Shown piece after piece: positions 1-13,400 of a DNA stretch of 64,000 nucleotides. This DNA is from Piromyces finnis. Lineage: Eukaryota > Neocallimastigomycota > Neocallimastigomycetes > Neocallimastigales > Neocallimastigaceae. Within the stretch, counting starts at the first letter, position 1, and each line of letters starts with the position of its first letter. The stretch spans positions 62,001 to 126,000 of the forward strand of contig MCFH01000081.1 of NCBI GenBank assembly GCA_002104945.1. The letters are read 5' to 3'. Below the pieces are notes generated by a model. The model made no database searches and was not told where the DNA came from. It saw only the letters and a list, made by a program, of their open reading frames with translations. Position numbers and translations under genes: made by a program.

Positions 1-74
1 TTATTTATATATTACTATTAAATCATGTTATTTATTTTTTTTATATTAAATATTATAATTAAATTTTTATAATA

Positions 75-117
<43 letters not shown>

Positions 118-1528
118 ATACTATTTTTTAGTTTTATAAATTATAATAAACATTAACTTTTATAATTTCATCTCTTTTTCTATTTAGTAATTCTTCTGTT
201 ATATGTATATTTAAATAATTAAAATTAAAACAATACCATTAGAGGATAGCATAATAAAAGTATTCATTTTTAGTATTTAGGAGGAAGAAAAACCTTATTC
301 TGGATAAAAGGATAAATAAATTTTTATTTCATTTTATTATTTTGTGGCGTATAATACCTTTAATATTAATTTAATTCTAAAAATTTAATATAAATCATGA
401 ATTATATATGGCTTAATATATATAATAAACTCAAAATATGTCAATAATATTGTAAGAACTCATTTTATTTTTTTTATTAGAATTTTAAAAAGTAATTAAC
501 ATGTAATATTACTTTTACAATATAATATCAAAAAAAAAAAAAAAGACTATATTCTATCATTATAATTAATAGATTATTCTTTTTTAATAATTAAGAAAAT
601 GGCTAAAATAAAATTTAAAACAAAAATATTTAAAAAGAAAAATTAAATATATCGTTAGTTTAAACCAATCTATTATATTTTTGATACATTCAAAGTATTA
701 TATATAATATTATATAATTATAAAAAAAAAAAGTTTTAAAGGAATATAATAGTAATAAATGAGATTATGAATAGTTTAATACTAAATAATTCTATTTTAT
801 TTTACTATGATTATATTAGTACATGTAAAAATAGTATAATAGTAAATTCATTTACCTAAATTTTACCTAAATATAAACTAAATACAAATTTACTTTTTTT
901 ATCATCACAAAGAATTTTTAATTAAAATTCTGTATTTTTTTTTTTTTTATATATTTACCATTTTCTGTATCTTTTCATTTTTTTCTTATGGTAAAAATGT
1001 TTTTAATTACGAAGGATTAGTTAACTAAATCTTCTTTATTCTTAAACCTTTTTTTTTTTTTTTTTTGAAATAATCTTTATTAGTATTGAAACTCTTATAT
1101 ATGAATATAATGGCTGAATTGAAAAAATATCTTTTCAAAAAAGATAATTAAGCGATTATTAATGAAAAAAAAAAAAAAAAAAAATAAATATATATGTATA
1201 TATATGTATATATAGTAAAAGTAATAATGCTACAAAGAATCTTTTTTTTTTTTTGATTTTAACTTAAATGGATAAAAATGAAAATAACAATAATAAAAAT
1301 AATAAATCAATACCATTTAAAATAAAATAAAAAAAGGAAAAAAAAAAAAAAAAAATAGATTATTATATACGTATATGTTTATATTATCTTTTTTTTTTTT
1401 TTTTAATTTTTATTATTTTTTATTTTTAATTTTATTTCATTAGGTTTATTATATATATATATTTATATTGATATAAAAAATTCATTATTGAATTTTTTTT
1501 TTTTACTTCCTTTCGTTTCCGTTCTTCT
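1..1528. other. Left-edge spacer, no gene seen
   Basis: This is the 3' flank of the PP2C gene on the minus strand. It is almost pure A/T with many A or T runs of 10 to 20 bases and a tetranucleotide array near 75-121. All frames are closed by frequent stops. I saw no coding bias, tRNA box or structured RNA. Confidence 0.7.
75..121. repeat. (AAAT)n microsatellite
   Basis: About eleven uninterrupted copies of the tetranucleotide AAAT/ATAA. It is a simple repeat in a gene-free spacer, with no sign of function. Confidence 0.9.
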
Positions 1529-3649
1529 TTAATAATGACAACAGACGACAGAACGATCATCACCTAAGAAACTCATATACTCAATAAGTATTCTAGCCAT
1601 ATTCTTTAAATTTTCATGATTTTTAATAATTATATCATTATATTTATTTTTAAAGGTACTGTAGTATTTGATAACACCATCAGAAGCTAAAATAAAAAGT
1701 TTTAAATCACAATTAAGAACACTAATAACATCTGGTTGTCTTTTTAGGCCAGGAGCTCTCAATTTATGATGAGGATGGAAATTCATGAGAGCGGAACAAA
1801 GAATAGAAGAGGTATCAAAAGATTCTGGAAGTCTAATATGATTTTTCAATAGTTTTTGCCATCTTTCTTGTTTTATAATAAAGGAACGAATACTTTCATA
1901 GGTATAAGTTACCGGCGATATAGTTCTTAATTCTTCAATGGTCATACCTGTTTTTTCAAATTCAAATTTGAATCGCTTTGGATCAGAAATTGTATGACCG
2001 ACTGGCTTTTTCGATGTCAATACTTTTATTAAATTATCATAAGCTTTAACACGTTCCTTACGATAATGTTCTATTTCATCAATTAATACATTAAAAATTT
2101 TTGGATCATAAATACTATCACCTATACTACCCAATACATTTAATTTTGAAAATCCTACACGAATATCATCTGGATATATTTTCGTTTTTACTCTTAAATC
2201 TTCTTTTTCTATTAATGCATCCATAGGGTATTGACATTTGCTGAATGGAAGAGCATGTGGTTTTTCATAATCTTTTTTCATACGGTCTAAAATTTCTACT
2301 CTTGTTTTATCGCCTGCGGCAAGAATTTGATAAGGTTCATTTTCATCTTCTAAATATACTGAAAAGAAAACATTGGATTCAATGATTTTATTATGTAATT
2401 TGAAATTATCAATACTATGTTCACTAAATGGCTTTTTTTTTTTTTTTTTTTTTTTTTAATTTTTAAATAACAGTTTAAATATTAAGTATTATATAATGTT
2501 ATTATAATAATAATAAAGTGTTAGTAATAAGAAATAGCCATTGTTTTATAATTTATAATAAAGTTATACTATAAATATAAATACTATTTTTAATATTTTT
2601 TTGCCTTCTTTTCTAAATCCTATTTATTTTATTTGTTTTGAAATTATAAAATAATAATAATAATGATAATAATAATAAATTTAAAGAAATTTACAAATTC
2701 CGGTCCTAAGGATTTATTTCTCCAAGTAATAATAGGACTATCCCCAAGGAAAGCAAAATAAGTAAAAGTAGGTGTTACCAATGCTACTGATGCTGTTGAA
2801 CCAGAACTATTTTATATGTATTGTATTACAATATATACATACTATTATTACTAAAATATTATATATATATTTATTTTACATTTATTCTATCTTTTTTTTT
2901 TATCTTTCCTTTTTACTTTTTTTTTTTTTTTTTTTTTTTCCTCTTTTGTGTGTGTATAAAAAGAAAAAAGAATAATTACCAGAATAAACAATCGAATAAT
3001 TCCGGTGTATACTTTGAACAAGATAGTAATTCTTTATGCAAATTGGTAAAAGTTTTTGATAAAGCTTCTTTATAATTTCCTGCCTTAAAATCAGCTGTTG
3101 CTAATAATTCAAAAGGAAAACGTTGTTTTAAAAATGAACTTGCAATACTTCCACAATGACCATCAAAAACTTTTTTTTTTTCCATCGGAATTTATTGTAT
3201 AATTTTAATTATAAAATATATGTAATAATGATAATTATAATAACATAAATAAAAGCAATAAATAATAAATGATTGTATAATTAATTAGACTTTGTTATAT
3301 ATATATATAAAAGTTTTTACACACACACACAAATTTACTCTTTCTTTCTCTCTCCTTTTTTTTTTTTTTTTTTTTTTAATATATATATATTATAAAAAAA
3401 TATATGTATAATAAATTATTTACCTCCATATAATTTATAACTATTTGAATCATCAATTCCTTTTATTAAAATTTCTGGATAAGGTGGTTTTGAATCGCCA
3501 AATACTGTAGTTTTATATTTTGAATAGTTTGTTCTGACATATTCTATAAGGTCATCAATAACTAAAATTCTATCTTCTTTTGATGGTTCATTGGCATTAC
3601 CTCCTACACAAATTCCGTAGGATTCAAAATTTTCTAAATAATTTTTCAT
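1529..3649 (-). CDS. PP2C-type (PPM family) Ser/Thr protein phosphatase, 4 exons
   Basis: Metal-dependent PP2C-family phosphatase, expected to remove phosphate from Ser/Thr residues. Exons on the minus strand are 3649-3424, 3169-2980, 2806-2695 and 2431-1529, giving 476 aa in one continuous frame. Motifs seen in order: a KEDR acidic site (residues 24-27), VFDGHCG (76-82) formed exactly across intron 1, SGSTA (about 140) and LGDS (about 157) formed after intron 2, VLGSIGD (about 275), PGLKRQPDV (about 403), ASDGV (425-429) and a closing GDDRSVV (466-472). The metal-binding aspartates of the family are therefore present. Two oddities: the usual DGHGG reads DGHCG, and the usual final DN reads DD. 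The start is the first ATG before the family motifs. The subfamily is not resolved. Introns 1 and 3 end in long A-tracts directly before the AG. Confidence 0.9.
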
Positions 3650-4311
3650 TATAATTTTATTTACGCTACTACTGAAAAATGAATATATGTATATATAAAA
3701 TATATAACAAATATGAATAGGATATGAAAAAAATAATAATATATATATACAATATTGATGTATATATAATAAATAAATTAAATATTGTTATATAATAACA
3801 ATAACTGATTCTAAAATCTTTACTTTTAAAAAAGTAAAATAAAAATTTTTAATTTAGATATTTATATTTTTTAAAATTTTTAATCTTCCTTGATGAAAAA
3901 TAAAAATGATAAAATTTTTTATTTTTACGGTATAAATAAAATTAATTATCTTTATATAGTTCTTTTTTTAAAAAAGTTATTAATATTAATAATTTTTTTT
4001 TTTTTGTTACTACAAGATATTTTTTATTATAAATTATATAATTATACATATGGTTAGATATTCCTTTAGACTTTAGTATTTCTAATATTAATTTTTAAAA
4101 AAAAAGTTTTCTTATAATTTTTTTTTTAACTATTGATCAAGAATAATGAAAATAGTTTTTTTTTTTTTTTTTTTTTAATTAAATTATCTTTGTCTATTTT
4201 AACATAAACATTTCAGTTGTTGAGTTGGAAAGAAAGAAAGAAATCTCTTGTTAGCATCTACAAACTAATTAAAAAAGAAGATAGTTTGATTGATAAAGTC
4301 ATTACGCTCAC

Positions 4312-4351
<40 letters not shown>

Positions 4352-4897
4352 CAAGATGCAACAAAAGAGTAGCTAGTGTTTGATATCTAGCTTTAAAATA
4401 ATTTTTCTTTTATATCTATAATTATTTATCAATCTCATAGTTTTAAAAAAAGAAAAAAGTTTACATTATTATTATTATATAATAATCATAAAAAAAAAAA
4501 GAACTTTTTATTTTTATTACTATTTATATTTTTATTATATTATTATTATTTTTACAATAATTATTATTTATAAAATATTAATATATGAAGTAGAATATAA
4601 AGATAAAAAAAAAAGTTATATAATATTAATAATAAAAAAAGGAGAGCATAACCATACTATTTTTTTTTTTTTTTTTTTTTATGAAAAATATTAATTATTA
4701 ATAGTAAGTAAAAAAATACTATATATATTATTACTACATACTACAAATGAATTAAAATATTTATAAATAATAATATTTTGATAATTGAAATATTATTAAT
4801 ATTATTATTTTCATCATATACTATTGATGCTTTTTAAAGTATATGATATAAAATTATGTTTTTAAAAATAAATAATTAAATAATTAAATAATCCATT

Positions 4898-4938
<41 letters not shown>

Positions 4939-5191
4939 GTTATAACATAAAAATAATATCCATTATATATAATTTGTTTTATATATGTTAAAATAGAATA
5001 CTTCTTTTTTTTAAAAAAAAAGAATACATATGATGAATGCATTTTTTTTTTAAAAAAAAAAATTAAATGTTTAATATGCTTAACATTTTTTTTTTTTGAA
5101 AATATATTTATAGAAAAAAAATGATTGTCCGCTTTTTTTTTAAAGTATATATGTATATGTGGGTAAGTAGGGAGATATAGTCGTTTTTTTT
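3650..5191. other. Spacer between two minus-strand genes
   Basis: Upstream region of the PP2C gene and 3' flank of the cyclin gene. It is A/T-rich with T-tracts up to about 30 bases. Next to the cyclin stop (about 5000-5170) lie several short T(n)A(n) palindromes. A small inverted repeat, CAAACTA/TAGTTTG, sits at 4261-4288 after a GAAA run. I saw no gene. Confidence 0.7.
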
Positions 5192-7441
5192 TTAAGAATA
5201 CCAACATAAATCAGCTTTGTGTGTTTCAACAAATTGTTTTACAACATCATCATTGATTTCAACAGTAAAATTCTTGGTAGATAAAAGAGCTTTACACATC
5301 ATTTCAACTTCTTTTTCGGTCCAGACACCATCAGTAAGTTTTGAAAGTTTCTTGGCATCTAATTTAAAATCAACTTTCATACCATGATTAATTTGATATT
5401 GATAAGCTAATAGAAGAGAACCAAGAAATATACGATGATTTGTACCGTATTCACCAACAGCTTCTTTATGAAAAGAAAGTAAAGCTTCTGCAAATCGTTG
5501 GGAATAGACAAGAGCATATAAGAAAGTTCTAATATCTATTTTACATTTATGGGTAATCTTTTTTATGAAGGGATAGAGTTCTGGTAAATATCTGGTTTTT
5601 GGATGTTTTAAATTATTATTGGAAGTGGGTAAAACAGAGGTTAATATTTCAGCAGCAAACCCAACAATTCCTGATTTACCACAAAGATTAGTAGTGGATT
5701 TGTTTTTGGATTGTTTTGTTGAAGTTTTGGATGATTTGTCCTTTTTTGACACAGTATCACCATTGGTATCAGATATTTGAGAAGAATCTGAAGAACAAGT
5801 GAGAATAGAATCTTTTAAAGCAACGTTTGATTGACCAGAAGCTACTGAAATAATAGATATGGTAGAAGAAGAAGAGGAAGACACAGGAGAAGAGGTACCC
5901 ATATTGGTAATATTTTTGTGTTGATTTGAAGCACTGGTTTGTGATGTGATAATATTAGTAATTCTAGGGGAAAGGTTCATTACATTAGTGTTGTTTCCAG
6001 TAGTAGAATACATCATTGGTCCTCTTATTTTCTCTTGTTCAAGATTGGTATATGAGGTTTCAGAAGTAGTAGTTGCAATGGTGGTGGTGGTGGTGGTGGT
6101 GGTGGTGGTGTGTGGAGAATTTATTATTGAATTTAAACGAGGAGAAGAAGAGGCAGTAGTTGTTGTTATTTGTTGTTGAAGATGATTCATGGAAATAGTT
6201 TCATCTTCATTTTTAATAACGATGGTTTGGGTATTATTATTGGAATCCTTCATGGAAGTAGTATTAGTAGGTATAGTTGAAGAAGTATTCATTGGACTAG
6301 AATTTAACATGTAAATTCTATTAATTGAATTATTGTTATAATATTTCATTGGTAATAAACTTTTAATTTGGGTATTGTTATTACTACTTCTGATACCATT
6401 ATTGTTATTCATTTTATTTGGTTGATTATAACAAATATTATTAATTGAAGAAGGTGAATTGGAAGCGGTTATAGTGTTAATGAATGATTCATTATTACTT
6501 GGTGGAGTCATTGAAATAGACTTTTCATCATGATTTGAGTTTACAATGTATGTAATAGTATTACTATCATCTACTACGTATTGTTCATCATTATCACAAA
6601 AATATGAACTAATTAAAGAAGAAACATCACTATTATTCATATTAGCGTTAGCAGTGGTAGTGACAGTTAATGGTACTGATGAAGCATAATACATGGGTGA
6701 AACATAAAAGGGTGAAACCATCGACTCATTTTGACTATTAAATGAATCTAATGGTAAATGTGAAAAAAGAGAAGTTTGAGATTTCATCCTATCCACACTA
6801 TAATAATGATTTAATTTTTTCTCAGAAAGTAATGGATATTGGGTTAGCGTTGGGTTGTTTAATTGACTTTTATGATTTACAAGGGTTCTCGGGTTTTTAA
6901 TAATATGTTTTTCTTTATCGCAATTTATTTCTTTAGTTGTGGGTTGAAAAGATACTGAATGTGTATGAATGGTCTTAATATTAATATTTTTATTGTTAGT
7001 ATTTCTTATATATTGTCTTTCTTGACTATGATCTTTTTTATAATACTTTAAATTACTTAATATGTTGTTGTTAATACATTTACCATAGCATTGACTATTG
7101 TCACTACTATAGCTATTATTTTTAATTATTTCAATGAATGAACTATTTAATTTATTATGATTATTGTTACTATCAAATTCTTGTTTTGAGGAAATATAAT
7201 AGTTTTTATTGTTCTTAATACTATTGTTATTTATATTTATTTTGTCGATAATTTTCTTTGGAGCGGTGTAACAATTTATATTACTTTTTATTTTACTATT
7301 AATATTATTAATATAATTATTATTATTATATATTGATTCAGGTGAAGAAACAAATGATATATTTCTTCTAGTTGGGATATAATACAATTTATTATTTTTT
7401 GAATAAATAGTTTGGTCCATAAATAGTGAATTATTACCCAT
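5192..7441 (-). CDS. PHO80-like cyclin-box protein with long low-complexity N-terminus
   Basis: Single-exon gene of 749 aa. The first 600 or so residues are low complexity (Asn, Ser, Thr runs, including a stretch of ten threonines encoded by a GGT/GTG microsatellite on the plus strand). The C-terminal 137 residues look like a cyclin box: a helix with DIRTFLYALVYSQRF, then NHRIFLGSLLLAYQY, then KLSKLTDGVWTEKEVEMM followed by a hydrophobic helix. The order helix, RxFLxxLLLAxxY, LTxGxWTxxEV is typical of fungal PHO80/PCL-type cyclins, which activate a cyclin-dependent kinase. The exact class and partner kinase cannot be told from sequence. The start is the first ATG (MGNNSLF); the ORF is open and has no intron. 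The stop is followed by T(n)A(n) palindromes that may mark the 3' end. Confidence 0.8.
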   Translation of the reverse strand: MGNNSLFMDQTIYSKNNKLYYIPTRRNISFVSSPESIYNNNNYINNINSKIKSNINCYTAPKKIIDKININNNSIKNNKNYYISSKQEFDSNNNHNKLNSSFIEIIKNNSYSSDNSQCYGKCINNNILSNLKYYKKDHSQERQYIRNTNNKNINIKTIHTHSVSFQPTTKEINCDKEKHIIKNPRTLVNHKSQLNNPTLTQYPLLSEKKLNHYYSVDRMKSQTSLFSHLPLDSFNSQNESMVSPFYVSPMYYASSVPLTVTTTANANMNNSDVSSLISSYFCDNDEQYVVDDSNTITYIVNSNHDEKSISMTPPSNNESFINTITASNSPSSINNICYNQPNKMNNNNGIRSSNNNTQIKSLLPMKYYNNNSINRIYMLNSSPMNTSSTIPTNTTSMKDSNNNTQTIVIKNEDETISMNHLQQQITTTTASSSPRLNSIINSPHTTTTTTTTTTIATTTSETSYTNLEQEKIRGPMMYSTTGNNTNVMNLSPRITNIITSQTSASNQHKNITNMGTSSPVSSSSSSTISIISVASGQSNVALKDSILTCSSDSSQISDTNGDTVSKKDKSSKTSTKQSKNKSTTNLCGKSGIVGFAAEILTSVLPTSNNNLKHPKTRYLPELYPFIKKITHKCKIDIRTFLYALVYSQRFAEALLSFHKEAVGEYGTNHRIFLGSLLLAYQYQINHGMKVDFKLDAKKLSKLTDGVWTEKEVEMMCKALLSTKNFTVEINDDVVKQFVETHKADLCWYS

Positions 7442-10400
7442 TATATATAAAGGGTTTTTTTTTTTTATTAAATATATATATATAGTTTATGTTTTATAAA
7501 TATGATAAGATATAGGTATGTATTGTTCTTTATATGTAATGCGTATTTTCTTTGTGTAATATTAAGTATTGTGTATATATCTTCAATATCGATAATAATA
7601 AAATTTATTATTTATCTTTTTATATAATTACTTTATATTTATATATTTTAAATATATAATAATTTTTTTTTTGTACTTTGTAAGAAAGTATTAATAGGGT
7701 ATGTTATATGATAGAGAATAAAAATAAAGTATGATATGAAATAATGAAAAGATGAAAAACGAAGAAGAAAAAAAAAAAAAAAAACAAATCCAGTAAGTTA
7801 AAAAGATATAAAGAAAAAAAGGAAAGGAAAAAAGATAATGAAAAATGAAAAGAAAAAGAAAAAAAAAAGGGAAAAAAAAAAAGGAAAAAGAAAATAAAAA
7901 AAAGGGAAATATTTATGCCTATTAGAAGGTTTCTTAATACATTCCAGTTGATAAATTTATATTGAAAATTTTCAATAACTATTGAAATATTGAAAAATAA
8001 TTTAAAACAGTAATGTTTTAAATAATTAAAGAATAATATATACTGATAATATATTACTTTTTTTTTTTAATCTGTTAATATACAATTATATATAAAATAA
8101 TAAGGTATTAGTTTTTTTTTAATATATAAAATTATTACTTTTTTTTTTTAATAATGCTTTAAAAATAATATGTTTTATCAGGATTTTTAATTGTATTATT
8201 TTATATAATTTTAATTTCTAAACTCTAAAATTGTAAAATGTGCTTTTTGGATTTTTTATTTTTTTCTATAATCTTTCTCTCTTTAATAATAAATCTTTCT
8301 TTTCGTATTGATTTATATATTATACTAATACAATTTTTCTTTCTCTTTTTTAACTTTTTTTTTTTAATAAAGCTATTACACTTAAATTAATAGTGAAAAT
8401 AATTAAAAACTTTTAATTACATTTATTTCCAAAATATAAAAATGCTGATTTATGAATATTTACTTTTTTTTTAAAAAAAATGCGTATCACTATTCTCTCT
8501 CTTTTTATATATAGATATAGAGTAAAATACAAATGAGATACTATTTTTTTTTAATAGTGATTTTTTTATTTTTAAAGAAAAAAAGAAAAAAAAAAAAAAA
8601 AAGGAAGATGAAGTTGTATTTAAAAATAAAATTAAAAATTTAAAATTAAAAATTAAATTTAATAAAAAATTATGAATTTAAGTTTATAATTAAAAAAATA
8701 AAAAATTTTTAAAAAAATAATTATCCTCAGGCATTAAGCAAATTAATATTAAAAATAAAAAGATAATGAAAAAAAAAATCCCATCAAAAAAAGCATTATA
8801 ATCATTATTCTTCTTTCCTTTTCATTAAAGTTTAAAAATAGTTTTATTTTCATTATGAACGGACATCATGTTCATCATTCTTTTTTTCTTAATTGTTAAT
8901 CCTTTTACACACCCACCACCATACCTACCACCCCACCTCCTTTTTCCTTTTATCCTCATCATTTTCTTTCCTCCTTTTTCCAAAAAAAAAAATTAAGATT
9001 TTTTATTTCTCATTAAACCTTAATTATTATAATTTTTTGTTATTCCTTTATATATTAATAGAATAATTTTAAAAATTTAAAATATATAAAAATATATAAA
9101 CCTTTATAATTCTATAAATTCAAATGTACTGTTGATATATGAAGAAATGTATTAATTATATATATTATTCATTTAAATTTGAATAAATTAAAACCTTATT
9201 TCTATTTAAATTTCTTTATAATGAGAAAGCTAAAATACAAAATTGTCAATTGAAAATTTATTAAAAATTATGGGATATATATTATTTATTTATTATTAAT
9301 TAACTATAATATATTAATAAAACAAATTTTGAATTTATGACTATATATTATAAATATAATACAAATTACAATTGTACATATGAATCCATCTGTCATATTA
9401 TTAATAAATAATGAATATATATTAGTTTATATTAATAATATATGGTCACATATATTTGTCATATGAGTGTACAACCTGAACAAAATAAAAACGAACAAAA
9501 TTAAGAATACAGATACTAAAAAATAATAAAAATAATGAAATTATAAAAAGTAAAAATTGATGATGCGTAATACATGAAAAGAAAAAAAAAAGGAATTACT
9601 ATCTTTTCATTATATAATAGGATAGAATAGGAATAAAATAATAAGAAGAAACTGATTTATCCATAGGAATGATCATGCAATACCTTCAAGCTTCTGAATC
9701 ATTTCTAGAAGCGAAAAAAAACGGTTTAGAATTATTCATGTGATCGGCCAATTTTTCTTTGTACGAAAAATTTTTTTTTCTATACAGAAAAACTAACCGA
9801 TGATCAAATGAGTAACTGCCTAACCTCCAAGCCAAATTTGAAAAAAAAAAAACATTAAAGCCAGTTAGGACCTTTATACATAATAATGAATAATAGATAA
9901 TGATGCTGATGATGATGGTGGTGGTGGTGGTGATAAATAATGGATTATAATAATAATAATAATATTTAAAAGATTAATCCTATTCAGATTTTTATTAGTA
10001 GATTATTGTATTATTACCTATCTTTAGATAAATGATAATAACATATCATAATAAATGAATCTTTTTTTTTTTGATATAATAGTTAATGTTTTTATTATTA
10101 TAAAAATTATATTTTCTTTACTATCCTTTTTTGTTGTATCCAAAAATAAGAATATAGGACAATGATCAAATAATCTAATTAAATTATAAATGTGTTAATT
10201 ATCCTGGAGTAATGTCTATTAATTTATTAATAATAAAGAATACTTAAAAAACACTCAATAACAATTTAATTATCAAAAGTAATATATAGATCATTTACAA
10301 TAATCAATAATTTAATATGTATTTTTTAAAAAATAAAAAGTTCATAAAATAAAGAGGATTAATAATCAATGATAAAGTTCATCAAAATACATTGGTGTAA

Positions 10401-13400
10401 TTATAATAATTAATACATTAATATTGCATAAATTATATAAAAATATAAAATATACACTAAAATTAAAACAATAGAATAGTTCAATTGTTGAATTATTTTT
10501 TATATAACATCTTATTATTTTTTAATTCTAAAAAAAAAAAAGAAATATTGTATAGATAGTATAGAGAATGGTATTAATTTAAATGAATCTATATTTTATA
10601 ACTAACAATGTAAAAAGGTTTCCTTTATTTAATACTTTTTTTTTCTTCTAAAAAAGATTAATTACACTTTAAGAAAATTGCATTTGAATTACACAATACT
10701 TTTTTTTTAGCTTTTAATTTATTAATTATCCTTTTTACAGTTTGTATTATAACTGTTTCTATTAAAGTTTCTTTTTTATAAATCACTAATTATTACACCT
10801 TCTTGTTATCTTTTCTCTTTCAAAATTAGAAACTTTTTTTTTTCTGTCAAAACTTTTTTCATTAAAAAATTTAATATATTAATTATATATTGTAATATAT
10901 ATGTAACTTTGTTTATATTATTTAAATTAAATTAAAACGTGATTTATTTTTATATTTTTAATTTTTCATTTTTTAGACATTAAATTTAAAAGGGTTATTT
11001 TAATTTTATAATAAATGTAAAGCTATTAATAAGTATAATAATACTTTCTATATTTATATAGCATGTGGATTAGTTCGATGAATAATTAGTCATGATTTGT
11101 ACTTGTAAAAAATTAATAATTAGCAATGAAATGGTATATCTAAATGGTCTAAATATATAAATATATAGTTATACTAATTATAAAATAATAATAGATGGAT
11201 AGATAGGATCAAAGGATTATTTTTATTAATGTTAAAAAATAAAAAGTCTTTTGATAGTATGCTATCTATCACATTATTATTTCTTTTCTTCGTTGTCTTT
11301 TCCATATATTTTCTACATTTTCATTAATTTTTTTTTAATAATATTTATTATACTTTTAATTCAAATAATAATTAAAAAACATAATTATCCTAATATGAAA
11401 TTAAAATGTTATATTTATCAAATACATACCATTTAAAATTAATATTAAATGTATATATTTCATTTCTTTTTAAATTGTCAGTCATTATATATATAATAAA
11501 TAAAAGTTTAAAAAAAAATAAACTATATTAATTAATTTAATTAAAAAAAGTTAATCAATTATTAAGACTCAGTAGTTTTTAAATTGTATAATTCTATAAA
11601 CTATAATTTGATTTTAGTTTTATTTATCGATTACTATCTATAATATCGTCATAATGATATACCATATGCCATGTCAACAGTATAAACTAATAATGTTTCA
11701 TTAATACATTATTATTATTGTTTTTTTTTAAAAAATGAAATAAAAATATATTTTAAATTTTTTTTATTATAACCTAAAAATAAAATAAAAAAAAAAAAAT
11801 GGAATAAACAAAATAAATTTAATTATTATATATTTATGCATATTCTTAATGAACTATATTACATATTACAATTCAGGAGGATGTAGTTTTTTCTTTTATT
11901 ATTATTTAAAATTATATATTATTATTAATTTAAAACCATTTATAGCATATTCAATGTTATTAAAAAAAGTAAAAATTATTAATAATTAAAATTTATTAAA
12001 TTAAAAAAAAAAAAAATGAATATTAATTCTTTCCGCTATAGTGTAAAATGTATATTATCCTTTTTTTTATTTTTTATAAAATTTTATTGATTTTCTATTT
12101 TTATTTCATTTATTAATAAAGTAATAGCATTTTCTGGTAATATAAAAAGTAATATAAAAGTAGATAATAAAGAAGTGTATTATTAATTATAACAATTCTA
12201 TTTATAATAAACTATATAATTATATTTAAAAATTTAAAATTTATGAATTTTGTTCTTAAAGCATCCACTTATATAAATGCTAAAAAATGCAATAAATATT
12301 TATATTTATTCGTATACATAATTATATAATTGTATAATTTATACATATACTATTTTTAAGGATTATTTTATCTTTTATCTATCTTTTTGAGTAGGCAATA
12401 TGAATAACATAATAATATAATAATGATATAATATATTTTTTCCTATAAGAAATTCTTATACTTAATATTTTTATATAAAAAAGAAAAAGAATAATATTAA
12501 AAAATTTTTTTAACATTTTTAGGGGAAAGTTTATTTTCAATAAAATTAAATAAAATATATAGCAGTATAGGATTAAAGGTTTGGTTATTTAATGCATTTA
12601 TTTAATTTCACTTAGTTTCTTATTTTTCATTTCACTCATTGTATCTTAAATAGAAATCTAAATTTATAAATACTTCAGTAATTTGATTAAGGTTATAAGA
12701 TTAAGGTTTTAAGATACTTAAACTTAAATGAAAGAAGAGAAAAAAAAAAAAGACCTTTTTTTTCGTGTTCTAGATCATTGTTTTTTTTTTCTTTTTTAAA
12801 CTATAATAATTATAAAAAAATAAATACAGAAAAAAAAAGAATAATTTTGAAGTACCGACTATTTTTAATTTTTTTTTTTAAAAAAACTTAAAATACCAAT
12901 ATAAAATCCAAAACCTTACATATTAGAATTTTTCATGAATAGTATAAAGCTAAATTTTTATAAAATACAAAGGCAGATTTCAATATATGTTTACATTAAA
13001 TATGTATATTTTTAGTATAAATAATAAAACAAAATTAAAATTAAAAAAAAAAATAGTAAACTTTTATTGTCTTCAATAAAACAATAAATAAAAACAGTTA
13101 AAAAAAAAAGTATATTATTATTATTAAATTATTTATAATAATGAAATACAATATTATGTATATAATTATAGAATGATTCTTGTAACATAAAAGGTAAAAA
13201 TAACTATTTAGATTTTGCTATTTCTATTAAAATTATATGAAATAGTAAAGTTTTTAATAATAAAAAGTAAATTAGCTTAATTAGAATTCAAAATGTTTTT
13301 TTTTTTTTTTTAAATGAAAACTTAATTTGTGGATTTATTCATTGTTAATATCTATTCAAGAATATTATTTATAATTTAGTTTATTTTCTTTATATCTAAC

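Noticed and set aside
4884-5207. 107-codon minus-strand open frame below the cyclin stop
   Set aside because: Made of homopolymer Lys/Phe runs and T(n)A(n) palindromes; no coding character.
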